A DNA stretch of 64,000 nt from Melieria omissa (Eukaryota; Arthropoda; Insecta; Diptera; Ulidiidae). The stretch is taken from assembly GCA_963971225.1 (NCBI GenBank), contig OZ020267.1, forward strand, positions 51,903,993 to 51,967,992. The letters are read 5' to 3'. Positions 49,701 through 61,700 of this stretch are shown one piece after another. The notes under the pieces are model-generated. The model saw only the letters and a program-made list of their open reading frames with translations, did not search any database and was not told where the DNA came from. The position numbers and the translations under genes were made by a program. Position 1 is the first letter of the stretch, and each line of letters opens with the position of its first letter.

Positions 49701-52700
49701 GTCCGTTTCGTTTTCGCGCGACTGCAGTATGCTCTCCTCCTTCGACTCGTATATCGGTTCGGGCCGACCCGCATCGCGCTTCGACATGTACGTTGGCTCC
49801 GCCATGCTGTCGAAGGCCTCGCGTCGCGTCTGATAGATTTGCTCGCGCAGCTGGGCGCGTTTCTTGTGCGCGCTCTCCATTACCTCGAGTCGCGCTTGGT
49901 AGATCGGATCGCGCTCGGACTTATCGTCGCGCTCCGATTGGCTGCTACTCGGCGGACTGAACTCGCGCTCCATTTCGCGTTTTCCCTGATTTATGCGTTC
50001 CTGCATTTCCTTCTTCGACTGTTGCAGATGGCTTCTCTGCATTTCGCGCTGCAACTCGCGTCGCGTCTGGTAGATTGGCTCCTGCATGTCGCCCTCGCCC
50101 TCGCCCACCTCGTTGGCCGCACCCGGATAGAAGCGTCTGCGCGTCATCACTTCAGAGTTCGGTGCGCGACGTTGAGCATCCAACATATAAGCGCCATGCC
50201 TACTCTGGTAGATATCGTCCTGCTCATAGCCCGATCCGCTGCCTGGCGTCAGTGCCGGCCTGCGGCCAGCTGCCGCACGATCAGCGGTCGTGGTGCTGTG
50301 CCTTCGCACAATGCGACGTCCATTTCTGCTGGCAGCCGTGGCCGCCGCTTCGGCTTGTCGTCGCTCTAAATCGATCAACGCCCGATTGGCGTACATGTCG
50401 TCGTGCTCGTAGTTGCCGTACTCGTCCCTTCTGCCGCGCTGCACACGCGGCACAGTGCCTATATTTCCGTAGATGTCTTCGTTCTCCAAATTCTGATAGG
50501 TGCTGTTGACCAGATCCTGCTGGTAGTGACGGCCGTATGCCTGCGGCCGCTCGCTGTAATACTGTTCGCGCGTCATCATGCCATGCGATGGCGGTGGCCC
50601 GTAGTACCGATCTTCAAAGCCCGCGGGATATGTGGGGTATTCGTCCGGGTAGTAGGGCCGCTGCATGCCGCGTTCCAACATGGAGCGCTGCCGCTTCAGC
50701 GACGACTTGGGCTTACGCTCCGGCTCCACCATGCTGTTCATGCGCCTCAGCGGCCGTGTGGACTTGATGAAGGCGTTCTTGATGGCCGTTAGCGGGCTCT
50801 TGAGTACGGATTTCTTCTTCACTTTGTGCGGCGGCAGCGGTGGCGGCATTAAATTCTCGTCGTAATACTGATGCGGCGGCGGCGGCGTCTGCTGATAGGG
50901 CGGACGCATTTGGTGGCTGTAGTAGTTGGGGTCCTGGGCATGCGGCGGCAATTCGTCGGGGTACTGCGGCGCGGAACGTGCACGGGAACGCGGGTGACCG
51001 GGCGGCGGAGGTGGCGGCATCGAGTAATATTCATCGTACCGTTGTTCGTATGGCTCCATTTCGCTATAGACGTGAGCAATTAAGTGTAATGAAATTGAAA
51101 TTTAGAGGCGATAGGGAAGTGGGGGTCAGTGTCTCGGACATTTATTCAAGTTCATGCAGCGATTCGGGATGGCAGTGAAGCAGTCAGACGATGCAAGGAC
51201 AATCATCGAGTATAGAGTGCCGACTGTTTTTAGAGATACTTTTGGATCTGAGCGCACAATTTAGTACAATTCAGGGGTTCCCGCTAAAGGAGGTTTCAGA
51301 AGCAATTTTCATGCTTAAAAACTGAGCCACTTGTGGTCGAAAAATTTGACATTCGCCTTTCATGAACTTGAACTTGATCGCTAGTTGGCAAGTTGGACTT
51401 TTAGCGACTACAGTGGGGGCTAAAGCAATTCATCATTCATCATTGAGTTGCGGCTTGTTGCATTCGCGACGGCAATCAGTGTAACTGGAAATGGAATATC
51501 TGTTCAACCACACCCGCACATACACTTACTCAATTTTTGTCTTTACTCTGGCACTGGCTGAAAGGTTTTGTTTCTTTATTTTGCAAATACCAAACGGAGG
51601 AATGCGGTTCAAGGATTTTTATTTATTTATTTGTGTTATGCCCTGCACCACCAACGAGTTTAAATTGTTTCTTCGAAATGGAAAAGTTATTAGAGAATGT
51701 AACAACAGCTTAAGGTGTTTGAGGTTAGTTATTTCACCATATAAATTATAAACTATTTAACTATGTTTTTATTAATTAACGAAGCCCATAACCTTCTTTC
51801 TCGGTCGCTCTCGCAATAAATAATGTTAGGGGTAATTATTAAGTTACTATTTACGCTAATTAGGGTAGAGCTTACTCAACGATGGCTGAAAGCACAGTAG
51901 TCGTAATCGTTTATGTATAAAGTGACTTGAGATGTTTATGTTTAATAGAAGTTAAGGTGGAGAGTTAACCCGAAAAATGTTTTATTTTCGTTTCTTAGTT
52001 TTGATGTGGTTCCTTCTGGATTGCTTTACAAAGACTTAACAGTTAAACTTATGCAATGATGCGTAATTAATATTTGTTTGCTAGTTTTGGTTATTGCAAA
52101 ATACAACAAAAACTTTCGTGTTCAGATTGAAAAAGAGCAAAATTGAGTTGTCGTTGGTGAGTTGTGCGCGAATGATTGGAATCGGATTTTGAAAATGTTT
52201 GTTTTGTTTTAAATGGCTTTCGTATGAACTAAAATGGCCGTCAACCGTATGAAATGAACGAATTAAGTAGTCGCAGCATATGCGGCTGACGACATTATGG
52301 AATACACATAATGATGACTTTTACAAATGATGAGTCGTAATAAACAAAAATAAAAACATTTTTCGTTAACACAAAAGATTTGTTTACAGTAGAAAAGGTT
52401 GTAAAAAGTGTTCAATTTGTAGGTTTGTAAAGGCGTTGAAACTTGTCTTGAATTGGAGTTGTTGGGATTCCTACTTTAATTATCTTTTAATTTTGTATGC
52501 TTTTTGATGTTTGCATTTTCAGTAGTGATGCGCTTACCTCATGTTGTGATGGTGCCCTGCGGTACCGATTTGCGGTTTGCGATACAATTCAAATGCCGAG
52601 CCGCGCTGCTCGCGACTGCCGGCCAAATCGAGCGCCTGTCGTTCGGGCGTATGCGGTGGAAGGTTTCCTGAATGCAAAAATTATAGAAATTAGAAATTGT

Positions 52701-55700
52701 CAGTCAAAAGTGCAGATTTTTCATAATCTATGCCATTTTATATGTAAAAACCAATGTGGCAAGATACAATAAAAAAAATCAACTATGGCGAACTTTTTTT
52801 CACTCATATCTTTTGCTTAGGTCTGAATTGATTTTGCTCACCAATGGGTGGGGGCATTCCGCGATGTGGCGCAATGTACGGTCCGGTGCCACTGCCACCG
52901 TTGTAATGATGATTGCCCACATTGTAGCCGTTTGCCGGTGGCTGATACTGCACCTGTTGTTGGCCGTAGTTGCTGTTGGTGCCGTACGTCGGCTGCATAT
53001 TGTTGTTGGGGCCCTGATGTGGCGAGCCTGGTGTTTGCTGTGAGTAGTGGTGATGCGTCGACATGGCCGGGTAGAAGAAACCATTCGGCGAACGCGGTGA
53101 ACCCGAATCCTTGAAGCACAATAAAATTGATTAATTGTGGTCTGAGATGTGTTAGTGTCGACAGAACTTACCCCACTCTCCCACTGGCCACCGCTGCTGC
53201 TGCCACCCTGGACCGGTGGCCGGTAGTTCTTCGGCTTGGGCGGCGGCACAGGCTTGAAGGGACCACTGCCACTGCTGTTCGGCGTCGCATTGCCGTTAGT
53301 GCTGCCGCCGTTGATGTTCGGTGGCGGAACCACCATTTGTGGATTCTTCGGCAGCTTGCTGTAGTCGGCTTGAGAGGCGGAATTGTTGCGACTGGTGATC
53401 GGATGGATGCGAAGGATGTTGTGCGCAGTTCACAATTGTCATTTCCGTAATGAAGTTCGGTGATGGGCATTAATAAGAAATTAACACACACACACACGCG
53501 CACATACAAATAAAATGATAATGGAAGACGAGCGAGGATGCAATACGAAGAGCGAAAGAGAAAAGAAAAACACAATCATAAAATAATGAAAATAATTGAA
53601 AATGAAAAGACAGAGACACTATACACGTAACATGGGTACATATGCACTTTGTTTTGGTTTTAATGGCAACAAAAACTGGGTTATTTACAAAGTTCGATTG
53701 AACACAAGAAATACACATCGGTGAAATTAGCATCGTTTAGTGACGACGGTATGGAGATGGCAGCTTTCTCTGACTCTGATTCAGACGAGAGTGTCGTAAA
53801 TGGATATGTTGTGCACGAGCGGGCGCGGGTAGCGGGCCGCCATGTGGGTGGGACGATACGGGCAGAGGCCGGCCGCAGCGTTCGCATTGCGAACGGCATT
53901 GGGTCCAGCTCGCCTGATGCTGGTGCAGCGGCTTGTGCTGCTCAGCAACGCCGGCATGTATGGCAAGGCACAGGGGCCCGTGCGTTGGTAATGCAAATGT
54001 ATGGGGTGCAAGCGCAAATGATATCGTCTACGTGCAGCAACGTGGAATTTACAATGCGGGCAGATTGGATGGGGTGTTCAACAAATTCGGACATTGGGTA
54101 AATTATGCATAATAAATAAAATTGGTTTGGCCGTCGTATAGTTACGCATTGCATTCGGTTATTGTTGTCATGCAGTTAGTTAATATTTGGCAAAAATAAA
54201 TAAAAGAAAATAAAGAGCTCATTACATACGAATAATATATAGTAAGTAGTCGGTGTAGTTTTATATGCACCATGGCAATTTATCAGTTGTTAGTTCTCTA
54301 CAACAATTGTATCGAGGCGAAGCTGTTTCTTTTTACCTGTATTTTCCGTAATCGGTTTTCGTTTCGACGATGGGTTTTCGCGGGCTGCTCTCCAGGCCCA
54401 GATTCGAGGGACGTTGGGGCTGTCCATTACGTGGATCTGCGGTGGGGAGAGAGTATTAAAGCAGTGCAAATTTACAAGCAATTATTTTTCTAAAATGTTT
54501 GGTAAGTTACGATCAGAAAAATTAGGAAATCACTGAATATTGAGACGGTATTTCCTCCATGTTTGGTTTCCTCGCAAGGCCGAAAGATTATTTGTTAATT
54601 ATTTCTAAACCCTTTTATTACATATTACAAGGTTCACTATTTCGTAGTTTCAAACAATGAAATTTGACATCAGTGAATTCTCACTTCTGGGAAAGCGAAA
54701 GCCTACAATTGCCTGAGAAGAGATCAGTAATTGACTACCTAAAGTGCCCAACAACTTTGATCTGGTGATATCACTGGTCGCACTATGATCGCATATTAAT
54801 TAACCTTTTCAGTCACAATGCCCAATATATTGGACTACAGCCAATACAATTTATACAGAACGGGTTTATTTTCATGTCGGAAAGGGTTAATTTGTTTTGG
54901 CCTAACATTGAAGAGTTTCTGTGGTCTTCGTCTGTGGACTTTCGGAATATGTACTTTCAACCAGCCACACAATATAATCAATTTTCGTTCTATTTCAAAC
55001 AAAATGTTTAATAATTTGCTTGAAAAAACGCAGTTTACAAAAACCGGAGTTTGCTTAATAATATGCTGTGGAATTTTACAGCCATTTTCTAATATTTCGT
55101 AAATCGTTAATGAGCTACTGCGATCCATCTTAACCATTTATAATTAAATCGTAAAAAAATTCCAATTGCATTTTGTCAAACTCACCAATATTTCTCGCTG
55201 CATTCATGTCATGGTATGGCGGCCTGCCCGGACTGCTTTGTCGATTCAGATCGTTGGCTCCCACAAAGTTGCGATGATCGTGTGTGCTGCGTGCATATTC
55301 TGGCGCTTGTGCATTCATACCGACCGGCGGCAAGGGGCGGCCACTACAACGCGGAAAATTGGAAACGAAAATATTGTTTATTAAGTTATGCGAACATTCG
55401 GCGACGAAGTGCGCTCTTTTCAACGAGCTAAGGACAACACATACTTTGCATTCGGTACTGACTTGAGATCATCGGGTGCGTTGGGCCCAAGTCTGCCCAG
55501 ATTCTGCATTGTCAGCTGCGATGCGTTGTACGAGTCGTAGCTGGACACACTGTCGTAGGAGGAGCCGTTCTGCTGAGCTGGCACGATGCCTTTGCCCGCC
55601 GGACTGCCAATGGCGGCATTCATGCGCGCCTGGCGTTCCAGCGAGGCGTGCTGCCGATCCATGGAGTCGGTGGCGTTGCGCGAGATGTACTCGGCATGCA

Positions 55701-58700
55701 CGTCGTCGCTGACGATGGCCTTGCCGAAGAGACGCTCCTGCGCGGAGCGACCCAGCGTGCCGCCCGAGCTGTTGGTGCGCGATGGCGGCAGCAGTTCGCC
55801 GGGACCCGGTTTCGACTGGCGATCGATGCGCGGCGGCAGATCGGGCGCGTTTATGCCGTACAACGATTGCGGGCGTGTTGACGGCGTCGACGGATCGGAT
55901 GGGCCGCCGCCACCCAACATGTTCGTGGTTGCGCCGTAGACTGCGTACTTGCTAGTGTCCATGGTCTGTCGGCGATTCGGCGGTGGATTAGCGGAATGTT
56001 CGTAGGGAATCTGTTGTTAGGGTCGCGATGAGGTGGTCGAAGGTTAAAAGAGCCAAAAGAAATATACATGTATTATATAAAGTCAACGATCTGGTATATT
56101 ATTATGGCATATATGTATGTAGAGCTTCGTATGTGTTTAGTGATGTGAGGACTGTCGGAATTTTTCGAGTTGGTATGAAACTAGAATGATGTTTCGTTAG
56201 CCAAACAACAAAGCGTGATTTTTCATTATCATAGCCAAACATTAGCTACATTATCTTAATCGTAGCCCTTAGGGCGGCACATGCACAATAACAGCACACG
56301 GAAATGTAGGCATACGGGTTGGATGTTTCGAAGGTATTGACGGTGTTACCGGGACTTGCCAACACACAGTGCCGGGTATCCCCCAACACATACGATCATG
56401 ATTGGTTGTCGGTAGCTAAATAATGACTGTGTGTGTTTGCCTCTTACCGTATATGGAGGTGGTAGTCCGTCACCAATTATGTCTCTATCCCTATCCAAGT
56501 TATCCTGATTAGTGGCAATCGACGGATCTGAGCTTGACTTGACCAACTGTGGCAAGTTGCCCAGCGACAACGATGCTGACGGCCCGGGACTTAGTTCCAA
56601 ATCGGACTCGGGGCTTGATGCATACGACAAACGGGATGTGGTCATTGGGAAGAGGAAATCGTCGGACAAGGACTCGACGGGCTGTTACGGTTGCGGTTAG
56701 TAGGAAGTGTGCGGAGATAAATTTCGATAAACGGGTTATTGGAAACAGGGGGAAGATTTGGGATGGTTTTTGGGGAAAGTGGAATAATGGAGTGGTTTGT
56801 GTGTGGGTTTTCAACGTTAATTGGGGAGCCGAAAGAAAAAGCGCGTTGTTTCACGTAAAGGAATTCGTTTAAAAAGTAGCAACAAACGTGTTTTTCAACA
56901 TAAACAAAAAGTATAACGAACAAAAACGAAAAGAAACAGAATGAAACAATTAAATACAAAGAAATAATGGGAAACGTTTAGATGCCGAGCATTTGTGGCG
57001 ATGATTTGGACGGACACATTTTTGTGATTTCGACAATACACAAGTGCGAGTAGTTTTGGTTTTTAGTTTATATATGTGGGATATAATTTTCGATTTCATT
57101 TATGGGATGATATAAGCAAGGAAATGACCATTATGATGTTTTGTTTGTTGTTGTGTTTTGTCATAAATATTATTTTTTCATATATCAGATAAGAAGAAAA
57201 ATGAAACAAAAAGTAAAAAAAACACATTTAGTTAGCAACTGTTTGGAAATTTATTTATATAGATTACTGGTAATTAGCGCCTAAAATTATGGATTTTCGG
57301 TTTATGAATGCACCAAAGAAATCCATAATTTTATGCTATATTCAATATAATTCTTAAAATAGCATACAGTCGATCGGATAGTGTTTAAAAATGATGCACT
57401 GATGAGTGTTAAGTATGATACATGCAGGAGCACACATGCATACAAATACATATACTATATAAAGCTATATATTTACAATAGAAAATCATGCCACATTAGA
57501 GAAATTAGGTTAATAAGGTGCGGTTAGATACATTTGGGATTTAAAAACAGATACTACAGTACAGTACGCAATGGACATAACTACAGACGAGCAAACAAAT
57601 GATTTAGTTGAAAAGAAATTCGAAACCTTTCAAAACCGGATCAAAACTGGATCTTATTAAAAAGATCCGTTAAGGCTGACTGAAATATGAGAGACACATG
57701 TGACTATATTCTTAAACATTTGACGGCTTCCTCTTCTTCATAGTGTCGATATTAAATTAAGTAGCACAAAGATTTCGCTGAGTTATTCGTATCATTTCAA
57801 TGCTCCAATGTTTTAAGGTTCAAAGCAAAAAAGTTAGAGCAGTTTTGTTCATTGACCAGGAAACTCGATATGTGAATTCTTTTCAGAGTGCTCAATCAAT
57901 TAAAACAACAAATTACTAATTGACTAATTAAGAAATAAGTTTAGAAAATCAATCTCTACTTTTTTAAGGACTTCAACTTTGCTTTGTCTGATGCGTGATG
58001 CTTCGACAGTTTGACACACAAACACATTTTTGTTATGTAAATTTCACTATAAGTTCAAGTTATACAATTTCATACGATTTCCTTCATATTTGAACTCTGC
58101 GATTATTCTGCTAATCCTTTTGAACTTTCAGTAGCTGCATTTCTTTTCAACTAAATCAATGCCGATTCTCATGCAATGCGTTCATTGCCAACATTGTTGT
58201 TGGAATCAGCATAGTTGTTGTTACTGTTATTGTTGCAGTTGTTAGTGGAATTAATACTGGATAAACGTTGGTTGGAAACGGAGGAGGTTATGAAGGAGGA
58301 TAAGCTTCGAGCTGCGGGCGTGTGGCCAAAGCCGCTTTCATCAACGAGAGTGCCGGCGCTGCTGCTGTTGCCGTTATTACTAAGCAAATTGCTGGACGAC
58401 GAGGCATAGCCCATACAGCCCATAGAGCCACCAAAACCGCCGACCGCAACACCAGCACCACCACAGTCACCGGCCTCGTTCGCCGCGCCAACGCCCAGCT
58501 TTGCGTTGCTGTTGTGCAGCCGCTGCTGTGGATGCGGCATTAGCGCCGCATTGCCATTTAGTATGCTCGCACCAGCAGCAGCGGCAGCCACAGTAGCAGC
58601 GGAACGCTGCTGCACTGGAGCGGTCGGCTCGGTGGGAGTTGCGTCGCGTCCAGCGTCCATAATGTTTGTCGCGTTGTTCGTTGACGGCTCTGACAGCAGA

Positions 58701-61700
58701 TTCAGATTGGAATCGAAAACCGACGACTTTTCGAGCAGTTCGTTGTAGTAGTAGGCAGTGGTGCGCGGCTCGGTGGTGAGCGGCGCACGGCCGCCGTGTC
58801 GCGTGGGGGCGCCGGCGTTGCTGGTATGCAGACCGTGTGAGTGGCTGTCGAAATGGCTGTTCATGGTCAGATTTGTGATGGCGGCGGTCAGATTTGAAAT
58901 CGACAAACTGTCATGCCGCGGCACGGACTCACGACTGGGCCCGACATTGTTGTGGTTGTGGTGGTAGTTGCCGTTGCTGAGCAGGTTCGGCTGTGAGCTG
59001 TGGTACAACGACGAGGCGTCGTCGCCGGTGCCATCGCCGACGCTATTCGAGAGCGACATCAAGGTGTGCTTGGCGCCCAGCCCACCGGGCATCGAGGAGG
59101 CCGGCTTTATGAGCGGCACCATCGTGTAGGAGCTGAGGCGTTGCGTGTTGCCGGCGGGTGTGGTGGGAATGGAGCTGTAGCTTTGTTCGTTGCCCAGCGG
59201 CGGGGGGCGCGGTGGCGTCAGTGAGTCGCGTTCGTCGGGTAGTAGCGAGAAGGAATTACATCTGGCGGAGGGATAGCGCGGGACTGAGGTGGACGTGGGA
59301 CGGCAGCAGGGGAGGTTGCACGGCGGTGCAATGTAGGGCGGGAAAATCATTTCGGTGGGGGAATCGGGAAGCTGTGGTTTGTTGTTGGGGTGTGAGAGAG
59401 TGTTTGTAAAGTTAGAGAAAAGTTTTGAGTTACCTTTACCAGTTTTAAAAGAAATCGTTTAAAGAATTAAAATAGAGTTTTAAGTATTGTCAAAGTTCTA
59501 AACAACCTTAACCTTAGCTTTTAGACAGATGTTTTACTAGAAACGTAAATATATTAAATTCATTAAAAAAATCAATCCAAGAGAGCTCACATTTTGAAGA
59601 AATTGTGACATTTAGTCCTTTCAAACGTGTGACGAAAATGTGAACTCTCTATTGATCGATTGTCTAGATTTCTACTACATCTTTTTGCAAATCCTTGTGT
59701 TTTAGATTATGTTAGTTCTACGCAAGATATACGAACAATTTTACAACAACCATTTCACAAGACATATTTCACTTTGCCATCTAAATCCATCACCGGTTTC
59801 TAAACTAACAACTAAAAAAATTATATTTTGCGTATTTTTGTTTGAAAGTGCAGTTGAAAATAAAAAAACCAAAGACATTGACCATTAATGCTACTTGAAA
59901 TATGAAACTTAAAATCTACTGACTACTTTTCATTGAAATCATTGAATCACTACTGTCGGCCTACGAATCACTCACCTTGGACTCAGACATCCAGACGGCG
60001 CCACTTTGCTGCAGATCGATTGCCTCGCGCAGTTTTCGGTACCAGGACTCCTCGTCATTGAGCACAATTTGCGTGCTGAAAATGTGCGACCAGACACGCT
60101 CCAGCTTCTGGCACTGCTCCAGCAGTTTCTTCGAGCTCTTGTGTGCCGCCTTCGGCAAGCCTTGACGCAGCTGCTTGATGACATGCTTGCTATCAGTCTT
60201 AAGGAAGATGACAATGGGATAGAACTGCGCATAGTTCAGCCGGTCGACGGCATTCGGCGTTATGTCGAGCAGAGCGTGCTTGCCGCGGTCCATGATGTCG
60301 CGTATGTTTGAGAGGCGCACGATTCGGCATTTTGCATTGGACTTGTCGTCGTCTTGCAGTGGCGCTGTGTACTTGTCGGGGAAGTCTTTGGCAAGCTTCT
60401 CGCGTGCCAAGTCGGAGATCGGGCCGAAGAGTACGAGCGGTCGCACGAAGCCAGGATGACGCAGCACAACGCGCTCGTAAGCGGGGAATTTCGAGATGCT
60501 ATCGGAGAAGACAACGTCATCCCAGTTCTCGCGCGATAAACTCTTGGAGCGACGATGTGTGGATCTAATGCAACAAAATAGATTTTAATTTGCTCAATTA
60601 AAGTTTTTGCCATTGTATTTTTTTATGAACAACTTACCGCCTTCGCCGGAAAAAGTTCCCCCTCGACTCGTTAGCGTTCATTTCCTTCTTGGTCGCATTG
60701 AACTGCGCCGTGGCGAGCTCCTCCGCGCGCGATTTGTTCGGTATGACGCCGCGTTGCATCTCCTGATGTCCTCGCCCGATTTTCAGTACCTGCCACGAGC
60801 CAACAACTCCATTGTGCAGTGTATCGATCACCCGAAAGACATCGCCAGCTTTGAAAGCCATTTCGCCTTTCGAAGGATTATCGCAGTGAAAGTGTGTTTT
60901 GATGTGGAACGAGTCGCCGCGCTGATTCGTCACCACCTCGTCGTATTCCTCCTTGCAGTACTGCACGATCAGATCGATGCGATCTTGCAGACTCAGCAGA
61001 AAGAGTACGGCTTCTTCGCGCGTCACGCCGTGCATGTCCATGTCGTTCACTTTGAGTATCTTGTCCCCCGGCGTCAGACCCTGTAGCGACGCGGGCGAGC
61101 CCGGCTGTACGGCCGTCACGAAAATGCCCGCCTCGTTGCCGCCGGTCAGCCGTATGCCCACACTGCCCTCTTTTTGGAATGAGATAAAACGCGGCTCGGC
61201 CGATTGGCGCGAACGCGTCAGCGGATCGTCCTCGTACAACTGATGCCTGGAACTGTAAAAGTCCTCGTTTGCATTGTTGCCGGCGCTGTTTCCGCGCGGT
61301 GGCGGTGGGCGTGGCGGCTCGTCGGAGCGGCCGCGTGTGCTTATTCCGTTCGGCGGCGTGACCGGACGGTCCAGCTGCGACAGCGATACGCCATCCATTA
61401 TGGGGCCACGCGACCGGCCTCTGGGTGTCAAGTTGCTTTTCTCATCGTTCAGTCCGTTCGGCGGCCCGTTGGCAGATGCCCGCGTGGGCGGCTGCACGTA
61501 CAAGTTCTGCGACGAGTAATTGGCGCCGCCACTCAAATATGGATCGTCCAAATTGTTGCTGCAGTTGGACACCTGTGCCTGATGGCTCACGTACAGGTTT
61601 GATTGTGCTGCGGTGGTGGAGTTGTTCAGCTGATTGGCCATAACCGAGGCGGCCTGATTGGTAATGTCGCGCAGCACAACCAAATTGAGACGCTCCTTGC

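Noticed and set aside
49039..49833. Long plus-strand frame (264 codons) opposite the large pyd exon
   Set aside because: It is the antisense shadow of a GC-rich, Ser/Pro-rich coding exon. The minus-strand reading matches Pyd and splices correctly.
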